From the IMG/VR virus record IMGVR_UViG_3300034375_012321, positions 1 to 26,135 of that record: a DNA stretch of 26,135 nt; one strand, given 5' to 3'. Position numbers and translations under genes: made by a program. This DNA is from a virus. The notes below the pieces were generated by a model. That model saw only the letters and a program-made list of their open reading frames with translations, ran no database searches and was not told the DNA's origin. Of this stretch, positions 15,301-23,400 are shown piece after piece (the first letter of the stretch is position 1; each line of letters begins with the position of its first letter).

Positions 15301-17320
15301 GTACAGGATCTACGCATCTAGCGTAAACAACGGCTCGATCATCGTCAGTACCAACGACGCATCGTTCATCATCGCCAAGAAGCCCTGGGATGACACCTCT
15401 CCGGGTACGGTGACGCAGTTGCTTGGCCCTGGTGGTGTGGACATCGACCCGAAGAACTTTAACTGGTTCACTACGACGGTCAACTTCAGCGCCGTCAGCG
15501 CCAGTGCCTTGCGACTGACCGTGAATAACCTGTATGTGAACGGCAACAAGTTCTTTGATACGCCACTTAACAGGTACGACACTGACATCGTAATCAACAC
15601 GCAGAACCTTGTCTGCTACCTTGGCGGCTTTAACTACAGCCCTGCGGCTGTCAACGACGGCGAAGTAAACATCGGTGAGTTCCGCGTCTGGAAAACCGAC
15701 CGCTACGATGACACCCTGACTGAGGCGTTCGACTACCTGACAGGGCGTGTCGCGGAATCCGAAGTGAGCAATATGTACATCTATGCTCGCTTCCAGCCCT
15801 CGGATCTCGACAGCGGGAACAACTACAACTTGCACCCGCTCTGCTTCCTCAACAGCGAAGACTACATCAGCACTAACGCAGAGCTTATCGACACCCGCGC
15901 AGGGGAAGGCGGTTCCGAAACCGACCCTGCTCCGGCCATCGGCATCCCCAAGCCGCCGTACCCTTGGATCACCGCAGTGCAAGTCTTCCGCACCGAGGGG
16001 TTCATCGTTCAGGATCAAGACAGCAAGCTGGAGATCGAGCAAGCGCTGGAGTTGGTGCAGGGCCAACCCGCGTATTTCCTCGCTCGCATCCCTGCTGGGG
16101 ACACCTCCTACATCGACATCGTTCCCGACGATACCCTTGGTTACGAAGCCCCCGAGGGCGGCGAAGGGTTTACGGTAGAGAAGCCCAACGGCGTGTGCAT
16201 CTGGCAGAACCAACTGGCTCTGTTCCGGGGCAACACCCTCTACTTCTCTGAGCGCGGTCCCTACGGTTGGGAGTCGTTCCCGTCGTGGGCATCCTACGCA
16301 GTGCCGACCTCCGGCAGCGGCTCCGACATCGTTGGCGCTGTTGAAATCGGGTCGAGCTTGTTGGTCTGCGGCAAGTCGTGGGCGACCATGTTGAGCGGCG
16401 CACCGTCGCAGCCCCGCCCGTTCGACCTTGGCCCCGGCACTGGAGCGCAATCTGCCCGGTGCATTGCGGTTCACGGCGGCATCGCATACGCCCTGGGGAA
16501 CGGCAAACTGTGGCGCGTCGGCCAAGATGGTGGCTACGACGATCAGTTCAGCCAGCCCGTCCACGACATCCTGCCCACCCAGGGCCGTGTCGCGGTGGTC
16601 GGTGCGCTGTCGAGCCTGTTGGTCATTGACGAGCAGAGCGACCAAGTGCTGCGCTTCCACTTCCCGACCCAGGCGTGGTCAATCGAGGAGCGTGATGCCC
16701 TCGGTGTTGGCGACCAGGGTTCGGACTACTTAGTTGTCCACCAAGTCGGCTCGTACTCCAAGGGTAGCGCGGTTTACGGCGACGATGTTGCGGCCAACAC
16801 GGTGGCGACTTCCACTGGTACGAAGGCCAGCAACAGCACAATCACCCTTATCCCGGACGACACCAACCCGAACGCGGTGGCCGGAACCCGAGTGCTTGTT
16901 GTGGATGACAGTGGCAACGAGGCCGTTGGCGACTTCACTTCATACTCTAGCCCGACCGTCACCGTGACCGCTGACCTTTCAGGGCTGTCCGGTAACTGCA
17001 CCATCTACTACGGTGTTGGTCAAACGGGCATGATGGTGGACACCGGGTGGTTCGCGGTTGGCTCGCGCAACAGCGACCTGTCCCTGTTCACCGATGTAAC
17101 TTCCGGCAGCTTCGACTACTCGTTGGCCGGAACCGACACCCCTGGCGACCGTTCAAACCGCACAGGGCTGTCATTCACGGATCTCGGCACTGCCTACGAG
17201 TCTACGGGCACGGGCGGTCGGGGTCGATATGTTCGCGCTGTTGTGCGTAACCGTACTGCACAGAGCGCATCCCTTGGACACGCAGAGGTTGAGGTGAAAG
17301 TTGAGCAGCAAGCGTCATAG
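12305..17320 (+). CDS. Very large tail nozzle-like protein with multiple LamG/ConA-like modules
   Basis: A 1671-residue virion protein. The C-terminal third (about residues 1215-1500) resembles the nozzle/stabilisation proteins T7 gp12 and P22 gp10: PKPPYPWITAVQVFRTEGF, NGVCIWQNQLALFRGNTLYFSE..PYGWESFP (residues about 1300-1325), then repeated blade-like units such as GSSLLVCGKSWATMLSG and GGIAYALGNGKLWRVGQDGG. The first 1200 residues appear to contain about four concanavalin/LamG-like beta-sandwich modules: residues about 50-210, 255-450, 660-880 and 1000-1150, each with signatures like 'F.F....D..LDT' or 'LD.FHIFG'. T7 gp12 is only 794 residues, so this is about twice the usual size. The modules may bind carbohydrate, giving the tail tube a receptor-binding role. 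The nozzle call is moderate; the module boundaries are rough. Confidence 0.72.
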   Translation: MPNPRLRIDQLPMHRRASAHGAGEGVAYERREVDPDAEELSRRTGSTRQARFSTALGFVAEQEGARVVIDNEFDLTGNWSIAFSANVGDILDTTASEYWTLVFAGATSSADADNSIHIYLDRSGSDYQINLVVTDNSSGTYAATTPSQLTVTPGDDVDFLITRSGNTITLNVDTSSATVDVSAATLTGMDECQVELLGSHKATNKGKGTAPVLDNFHIFGSVVTTAVYGDRSPGSSFSILPSDIGGTAFSPASASYNVYLHPSPPQLLGSAVNFSGFGGAVRVPFRSIFERYFQTQTEEVGSKTFAFRVAGTVEFLGLTSTIIDFGSDTPLAYLRLDAGVAKFKYGDVEVNSAQTLTKGSSYEIFCGVDGTNVFISVDGEAVVTSAISEVPRLELERIPDLYIGNDEDPTADKHYHGSLTTFQFYDYAAKTSSTTAAAPVVDLDFSADTLRDKGPNRVALEQISHATTEGQPLYTDGPLDDQDFQAVQQEVVLGPSAVGYTGKYAAPITSDASSVRAGDRAYIHSGDYVHVLNSELSQIRPLGIPEPGSEVSCRNVGAGALDGVYQYGYRYQSQDGTYGPMKRLKPLTAFSNTGVLVGSGDAADENRELGESYGKTDESSGSQEYFSITDTADAIHGDIVSGSNEDLSVESFLAFPDFEDLEETVFDRGVTGDFTDVNSFGIQSDTEIDIDPNSDFALQCSFKLDISNLNENTLGENNQGIFSLGTQSGGGKTRSFMLFLSIDSAYATSAPRMVAARAVGDKDSRYKYLIFNNSGTEGDDSSLWVDGTEYTVTAVRDGDDLIVNVWNGSTWTEFSGGELVGFFEGYNAPTRVYAFNAFGVKTDFEQIAALPATGWSNGTYGTKTYGTGASGREARRIHNMDRDATFFHARAWSRAWPTATLQAEANKRFAAVDGALTDRVKSDVGVFDQDPSANPKQFFDKAATVYWKTFKQDEDDGSGTASGDKNPPSAATTQVKGSPTEYDGVVMTDSGIQDVEAAQYRIYASSVNNGSIIVSTNDASFIIAKKPWDDTSPGTVTQLLGPGGVDIDPKNFNWFTTTVNFSAVSASALRLTVNNLYVNGNKFFDTPLNRYDTDIVINTQNLVCYLGGFNYSPAAVNDGEVNIGEFRVWKTDRYDDTLTEAFDYLTGRVAESEVSNMYIYARFQPSDLDSGNNYNLHPLCFLNSEDYISTNAELIDTRAGEGGSETDPAPAIGIPKPPYPWITAVQVFRTEGFIVQDQDSKLEIEQALELVQGQPAYFLARIPAGDTSYIDIVPDDTLGYEAPEGGEGFTVEKPNGVCIWQNQLALFRGNTLYFSERGPYGWESFPSWASYAVPTSGSGSDIVGAVEIGSSLLVCGKSWATMLSGAPSQPRPFDLGPGTGAQSARCIAVHGGIAYALGNGKLWRVGQDGGYDDQFSQPVHDILPTQGRVAVVGALSSLLVIDEQSDQVLRFHFPTQAWSIEERDALGVGDQGSDYLVVHQVGSYSKGSAVYGDDVAANTVATSTGTKASNSTITLIPDDTNPNAVAGTRVLVVDDSGNEAVGDFTSYSSPTVTVTADLSGLSGNCTIYYGVGQTGMMVDTGWFAVGSRNSDLSLFTDVTSGSFDYSLAGTDTPGDRSNRTGLSFTDLGTAYESTGTGGRGRYVRAVVRNRTAQSASLGHAEVEVKVEQQAS

Positions 17321-17561
17321 TCCGCCCGACAAGCTCCGCGACGGTCTGCCCTACCACGGGTCGAGCGTCGATGAGGGCGTTGTCCTTCGTGCCCGCTCCA
17401 AGGGCGCAGGGGTTCCCGTCGAGGTTGCCCCACCGTTTGGCGGGCCGCCCCGCCGCGTTGTCTCGGGTTCCGGCGATGCTCGCTGGGCCGGGGGCAAGTT
17501 GTCCGTTACTCCCACCAGTGCTGCCAAGGGTGAGGAGTTCACTGTTGTTGTTGAGCCGTAA
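17301..17561 (+). CDS. Small hypothetical protein, TTG start
   Basis: An 86-residue product that begins at TTG 17301, 20 bp inside the nozzle gene; an in-frame stop (TGA 17295-17297) lies just upstream, so no earlier start is possible. The sequence is basic and Gly/Pro-rich (GVPVEVAPPFGGPPRRVVSG) with a short beta-like C-terminus (GEEFTVVVEP). No family recognised. It occupies the slot of T7 gene 13, which lies between nozzle and first ejection protein, but no similarity can be claimed. It ends two bases before the next ATG. Confidence 0.55.
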   Translation: MSSKRHSPPDKLRDGLPYHGSSVDEGVVLRARSKGAGVPVEVAPPFGGPPRRVVSGSGDARWAGGKLSVTPTSAAKGEEFTVVVEP

Positions 17562-17563
17562 AG

Positions 17564-18319
17564 ATGGTTAGAAAGATTCCTACGATGGCTACTAGCGCTG
17601 GGGCGATGCAACTCCAAGCGATGGCAGAGCGCCTAGAAACTCAGGGCGAACTGCGTAACCCGATCATCGAGCAAGCCTTGATGAAGGCTGCCCGCGAGCA
17701 GAGCCAAGCTGCCGTCGAAACCACAGAGCAAGCAGCCGGGATGACTGGCGCGGCTCAGGTTGGTATGACGGCGTTGGCCCAGCTTCAGGCGCTAGGGCAA
17801 GCCTCGATGCAAGCCCAGGCCCAACGAGTTGAGCGGATGCGGGCGACTATGGAGCTTCAAGCAAGTCTCCGAGGGCAAGTAGCCCAACTTGAAGAGCAGC
17901 GTTACCAGACCAACCTCCAACACCAGCAGTTCATGGAGCAACTTCGGATGCAAGAAGAGCAGCAGAAGGGCAATATGTTGGCGAGTGTTGCTGGCGGTGC
18001 GTTGGCAGCGTTTGCGGGTGGTCCTGGGTTGGCCGGGTTGCTTGGTGGTGCAGAAGCCGCAGCCACCGAGGGCGGGGAAGCAGCACTTACCGCAGGACAA
18101 ATGGCCGCTGGATCTGAGGTGCTGGGAGGCTTGAAGACGGCTGTTACAGGAGGCTTCATGGGCACTGAAGGGGTTAGCTCGTTCGCTCCGATGGGCGCGA
18201 TGCAGTCCCTCTTCATGGGCTTGCAGGGCCAAACTCCCGGCCCGCAAACGACAGACCCTCAACTTTTACGCCAGATGATGGGTAGTCTCCCATTTATGAA
18301 TCGCGGGGAGGTGTTCTAA
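17564..18319 (+). CDS. Internal virion (ejection) protein, small; T7 gp14-like by position
   Basis: A 251-residue protein, first of a three-gene block matching the T7 ejection set in order and size. Residues 10-145 are Met/Gln/Ala-rich and predicted coiled coil (AAREQSQAAVETTEQAAGM, QRVERMRATMELQASLRGQVA, EEQRYQTNLQHQQFMEQLRMQ). A hydrophobic Gly/Ala stretch at about residues 147-170 (SVAGGALAAFAGGPGLAGLL) could insert in a membrane, and the C-terminus is Met/Gly-rich. T7 gp14 is ejected first and forms a pore in the outer membrane; the same role here is inference. No sequence motif is diagnostic. ATG 17564 follows the preceding stop with little Shine-Dalgarno signal. Confidence 0.65.
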   Translation: MVRKIPTMATSAGAMQLQAMAERLETQGELRNPIIEQALMKAAREQSQAAVETTEQAAGMTGAAQVGMTALAQLQALGQASMQAQAQRVERMRATMELQASLRGQVAQLEEQRYQTNLQHQQFMEQLRMQEEQQKGNMLASVAGGALAAFAGGPGLAGLLGGAEAAATEGGEAALTAGQMAAGSEVLGGLKTAVTGGFMGTEGVSSFAPMGAMQSLFMGLQGQTPGPQTTDPQLLRQMMGSLPFMNRGEVF

Positions 18320-18322
18320 GTC

Positions 18323-20437
18323 ATGGCAAATAAAGACAACCTAATCCAGGGCATTGTTGACGCAATCGCTGGTGGCGCACTCGCAGGGCTTTCACTGGAA
18401 GCGCAGCAGGATTTCTTGTCGCCGTTCCTCAAGGCTCAACAGACTCGGGAGGCGCAGAAACTTGAAACCCAGCGCCGTGCCGAGGATCTTGCGATTCGGA
18501 AAGAGGAACGAGCAGAAGACAAGGCGTTCCAACTTGGGCGGGACGAAGCAACGCGAGAACACCAGCTTGAACTTGAGGGCATTCGTAAAAAGGAATCTAA
18601 CAGTACAAAGTCTCTAGATACCTTTATGAAGTCTGTGACTAGCCGAGCGCAGTTCGGAAGTGTAGCTGAATACGATGCGTTTGTTAAATCACTTCTTACA
18701 CAAGCTCAAGACGATCCTGACCTAACCTCAAAGGACTTTACCTTACTTAACAACCATATCGGCTCCAATCGAGAAGTTGCTTCCGCTCGCAACAAAGAGC
18801 AATCGATGACCCGATACAACGAGCGCCGTGCTGCTGGGGATTACGGTGATGCGTTTGTCGCAGACTTTAATGCTCAAGAAAACACCAATGTTCGTGGCGC
18901 AGTAAGTTACGAAATCCGAGAAGGTAAGGTTGGTAAGGCAGTAAGCGGGCTTTTGGAATCCACTAGAGCCGCGCAGAAGTTTGACGCTGAAAATGGTATT
19001 AACTACTCGATTAGTGATGCCGACTTTAACGCTTTGGAAAAAGCCTACGCAGCTTTTGAGGCAAACCCTACAGGAGAAACTGCTGCGGCTGCTATGACGC
19101 TGCTGAGGGATGTAGATATGCCCTCTATGCAAGCCAACATTGCCTCCGCTCGGCAAAAGGCTATGGCTGCTAAAACTGCGGCAGATGTCGCTGCCACGAT
19201 GCCAGCGGATTTTCAGGTTCCAGTTCCTACTAGGGGACTGTTGATGCCTGAACCTGAAGGGCTTGAGGCTATGTTTGTCCCTGAAGAAGGTCCGAGGGCA
19301 GATTTCGCTAGGCAGGAGTTGTTTGTCCCTAACGCGAACCCTAACGAGGTCAACCTGGGCATGACTATGATGATCGCTCCAGATCAACGAGCAATCCTAG
19401 CATCTCAACTTTACCAAGAGTTTGGATACGAGGGCGCAAAAGCTCAAGTACAGCGTTACCAAGAAGCTGGAGTAAAAGTTCCTGACAGTGTTCTTGATGA
19501 GGTTGCAGAGCAAGCTGTACGAGCTTTTGAAGTTACTTCGGAAGTCGAGCCTGTGGATGCCGCAGTAAAGTTTGAAGCGGCTAAATCGTCGGCCAATATC
19601 GCTCCGCTCCTTGCGAATAGAGCCACAGCGCGAACCGGCCTCATGGAACTTGTTAAGGCGGGCGCACAGCGTGACCCAGCAACCCTTAGAGCTGAGTTGA
19701 AAGAGGCTAGGAGAATCCTTGACATTGTTAATGAGCGGCCTGAGTCTGCTGATGACCTAGGTATAGATGTCGAAGACCTAGAACTAAGCATCAGTACTAT
19801 GGAGCTTATGCTCTCTGGGGAGGGTGAAGACTCTGCCACTAAAGATGCTGTCTACGGCTACGGAACTGATGTCCTTCAACTGTTGTTAGGTAGGGAAGGT
19901 ATGGGCGATCCTAGACTGCGTCTTGCGGATGATCTAGCTGCCCAATGGTTTGACGCGGATCAACTGATGGCTGATAAGATCCAAGGTATCCTAGATCGCA
20001 AAGGTACGGTAGAGAGTCAGTTTGCGGCTTTGATGCGACTAGGTAATGAAAGTTCTCTGATTGTGCAGCCAAATGCCTTGGCGCAGGAGAAGCAACTTGT
20101 GGGGTCGTTTGTTAGCTCGGTGACAAAGGACTTCGGTTTGCAGATTGATGACACCCAAGATCTGCCTACTTTCAGAAAGACTAGCTCGCTTAGAGGTATT
20201 GCTATGGCTGCTAAAGACTTTGAGCAGGATATAGCGCAGATGCCTTTGTCTGAGTCTGCGGATCTCGTTGAGGATCTTAGGCAGAAACTGATTGAGAATA
20301 GTCGTGTAAAAACTTTCGGGATGTCTCCCGAGGAGAAAGCCGCGTTGAAGGCAGAAAGAGTGCAGTTGCTGAAGGAGTTTAATGCTGCCGAAAAACGGCG
20401 TACCGAACTAAAACGAGAGGCAGAAAGAGGACGCTAG
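18323..20437 (+). CDS. Internal virion (ejection) protein, middle; T7 gp15-like by position
   Basis: A 704-residue, almost wholly helical protein. Residues about 35-95 are a highly charged coiled coil (QQTREAQKLETQRRAEDLAIRK and ERAEDKAFQLGRDE). The rest is alpha-helical with no membrane segment and no catalytic motif recognised; the C-terminus is again charged (EEKAALKAERVQLL, KRRTELKREAERGR). Size is close to T7 gp15 (747), a periplasmic conduit component, and it sits between the small and giant partners. GGGGAGG at 18305-18311 gives a good ribosome site 11 bp before ATG 18323. Codon use is mixed (many CTA, CTT, AAA, GTT), different from the C-ending style of terL, hinting at mosaic origin. 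Function is inferred from order and composition. Confidence 0.65.
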   Translation: MANKDNLIQGIVDAIAGGALAGLSLEAQQDFLSPFLKAQQTREAQKLETQRRAEDLAIRKEERAEDKAFQLGRDEATREHQLELEGIRKKESNSTKSLDTFMKSVTSRAQFGSVAEYDAFVKSLLTQAQDDPDLTSKDFTLLNNHIGSNREVASARNKEQSMTRYNERRAAGDYGDAFVADFNAQENTNVRGAVSYEIREGKVGKAVSGLLESTRAAQKFDAENGINYSISDADFNALEKAYAAFEANPTGETAAAAMTLLRDVDMPSMQANIASARQKAMAAKTAADVAATMPADFQVPVPTRGLLMPEPEGLEAMFVPEEGPRADFARQELFVPNANPNEVNLGMTMMIAPDQRAILASQLYQEFGYEGAKAQVQRYQEAGVKVPDSVLDEVAEQAVRAFEVTSEVEPVDAAVKFEAAKSSANIAPLLANRATARTGLMELVKAGAQRDPATLRAELKEARRILDIVNERPESADDLGIDVEDLELSISTMELMLSGEGEDSATKDAVYGYGTDVLQLLLGREGMGDPRLRLADDLAAQWFDADQLMADKIQGILDRKGTVESQFAALMRLGNESSLIVQPNALAQEKQLVGSFVSSVTKDFGLQIDDTQDLPTFRKTSSLRGIAMAAKDFEQDIAQMPLSESADLVEDLRQKLIENSRVKTFGMSPEEKAALKAERVQLLKEFNAAEKRRTELKREAERGR

Positions 20438-20441
20438 TAAA

Positions 20442-23400
20442 ATGTCAAACTGGCTAGAACGAGGAATCAACGCCACCATCGGCCTTCCGTACCAGCTAAT
20501 CACCAGGGCTTGGTACGCGATGGAAGATGAGGACACGGAGCTATTTAGTGCCCAAGGCATCCTGGCCCCGGAGCTTATCCCTGTGCTTGGCGCGTTCATG
20601 GGCGACCACTCCAGGGCTAAGTACGCCTCCGACATCGCTCTAGACATCTACGACAAGCGGCTTTCAGGAACTCAGGGATTTCTCCTTGATACCTTGCTAG
20701 ACCCAAGTACCTACCTGACCTTTGGTACGAGTGGTGCTTTCAAAGGGCTAGGTTCAGCGGCAAGAAACCTGAACCGCGCTGGTGGTAAAAGTGCGCGTGT
20801 GCGAAACCTTATGGTCAAGCACAAGGCCGCAGGGAGTACCTATGACGAGTTCGTTGAAGAACTGAAGACCTTGCCAGAGGCCAAGACCGACCGCAGGATC
20901 AAGAAGGTCATCAACATGAACCGTGGCGGTTTTGGTACTACGAAGCAAGCCGAGAAGATCCGCGCTAGGCGGTTGAAGGATGCTGGTAAAGAAGTTCCCA
21001 CGGATAAGAAGGTAACCCTGAAAGATGTTATCGAGCAGGGCGAAGTCGAAGAGCTTGCTCTCCAGTTCCCTTTCCTAGCATCCAGCCGAGTTGTTATTGG
21101 CGCTGGTAAGGTCGGTAAGTTTCTTGATGCCGCAACCCTGGGTCGGCTGAACAAGCAGCGCGGGTGGTTCTCAAACTTTGGCAGGGCTTCTTTGGCCCCT
21201 GCTAAGTTTGTGAACGACTACTTTGCCTCACCTATCTTGAAGTCCACAGTCATCCCGGCGATGGATGCCCTGTCGGGTAATCGGGCTTCGTGGATGGGTG
21301 CGTTTCTTTCAGGGCTTACCAAGAAGGTAGACCCTGCGGTCAAAACGACTCTACAAGGGGCATCCAAAGCCTACGAAAACTTTGTTTCCGAAAGTTCAAA
21401 GTTCTTCCAAGGCGATTTCACCTTCCAGCGGGCGGCAAAGGCGGCAAACGCTCTGCACCCCGAATCTCTAGTTCCTACTACAGTTCTATTTAGCCCTGGG
21501 AAAAAGAAGTACCAATCGAAGAAGTTAGCGGATCTCTTGCTTGTTGAAGAGTCCTTTATTCTTGAGGAACTAGCTAGCGGCAAAACTGTTGATGACATTC
21601 TAGAAGAGCAGTTTAGCTTTCGGTATGTTGACGAGACCGCGAAGTTCAGAATGCAAGCTAAGGCAGAAGGTGTTGATCTTACAGATCCAGATGCCGTAGC
21701 TAAGTTTGACCAAAAACTCCGTAAGATCTTCATTAACGACAGGGATCTAGGCAGTATTCCCGCTCTAGATTACGGAAATATGTCCCGAGTAGATGCCTAC
21801 ATTGCGGCTAGAAAGTCGGGAGTTAAGCCATCAGAGCTTCGCAAACTTGTCAAGAAGCACAACGGCAATATCCAAAGGGCGTTTGAAGATATCTATGGTG
21901 CGTTGAACCCGGCTATTGATGCCAACTCTGATATCTACAAGGCTTTTGAAAAAGGTCAGTTGGATATCGGTATTGCCGCACAACTTCCCAAATCTTACGA
22001 GAATGCCCCTGGCTCTGTGAGGTTGGGCTGGCTGAAAGGTAAGGAGATCCGAGATTACCTTACTAGGAAGTTTGATCCACTAGGCGGCAAGAGCGTCAAC
22101 AAGGCCATCAATGAGATGGAGTTTGAAGGTCAACGCCGGTTGGATTCTGCCTCCAGAGCCGTGTTCCAAGATACGCGAGAGATCCACCGGGACATGGAAT
22201 CTTTGGTGGCTGAGTTGGCTCGCATCGGTAACACTTCCGAAATCCGCACATTTGACGATCTCGACAAAGTGCTTGGTATGCACCAACAGGCTACTCCCCA
22301 GGTTGAGGAGGTGTTGGCCGTACTTCGTAGACTTGAAACTTCTGGAACGAAAGCCGCTAAAACTGAGCTAGCGAACCTTGAAGAGCTAGCCCAGCGCATG
22401 ACCGGCGCGGCGGAGTTGGCAAAGATCGCAAGCCCTAAGATGGAGGATGCTGCCAGAGAGCTTGCTGAACTAGCACAAGAACTTCGGACTGCAATCTACG
22501 ACAAGGATCTGGTTGCAGGAAAGATTAGACTTACAGACACTTTTGGTAGTCGCCTAGAGTCTGTTGGCGAGTTTATCCGTACTAGCAACCACGAAGCTCT
22601 GGAGAAGATGTTTGGTATTAGCGACCAGACACCGAAAGCCAAGCAGCTTCTAGATAAACTTCTGTCCCAGAACGCTAAGTTGGCTCGTTACGCCAGCGGG
22701 TTGGGCGCAGACGATCAACTTGCCTACTTCCCTCGACTGTTCGACAAGGATCTGCGAAAGTCCTTGAACCGACTCTTCGACAGGGCAGAGGCTGCGGGAA
22801 TGGACAACCAGCTAGTCAAAAGCCTGAAGCGTCGTGTTGAAGCTCGCAACCTCACAGTGCAAGAGTACAACGAACTTCTTATTGAGGCTCGTAAAGTAGG
22901 TGTTGGCGACGAGGCGTTTGAAGAGACTTCCAAGTTTCTCCGCATTCAGCGCCCTGTGGCTCCTGAAGCACTCAAGGCTGCAAAGTCCATCCTGGGTAGG
23001 AAGATCATGAACGATCAACCTTACCTGTCGGATCTTATGGAGGCAGCCAACAAAGCCCAAGATCCTAAGACTAAGAAGTTGTTGGAGAAAGCTGTGCGAG
23101 ATGCCGCAGCGCCAATGAATGAGTCTTGGCTCTCTGCCTTCGCACACCGATCCAACCTAGCGAAGCGACAGTTGGTAGCGGAAGACTACATCGACGGCAT
23201 TCTCCGTGAGGGCAACAAACACGCGGATTCCAGACTAACCCTAATGTCTGGCACGGTCAACAAGGTACACCGAGTTGGTGACGATACGGTCATCGAGCTT
23301 CAAGTTGCCGATGGGGATATGCGTCTGTTGAATGTCTCCGAGATGGGCCGCTCTGGGATGGGTGTCCGCAATATGGGTAAAGTCAGCAAGGGTAAAACCA

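Noticed and set aside
14486-16660. Minus-strand open frame of 724 codons inside the nozzle gene
   Set aside because: It is fully antisense to a coherent structural gene, has no recognisable domain, no ribosome site or neighbours on that strand, and similar antisense frames occur under other genes here because of codon bias.
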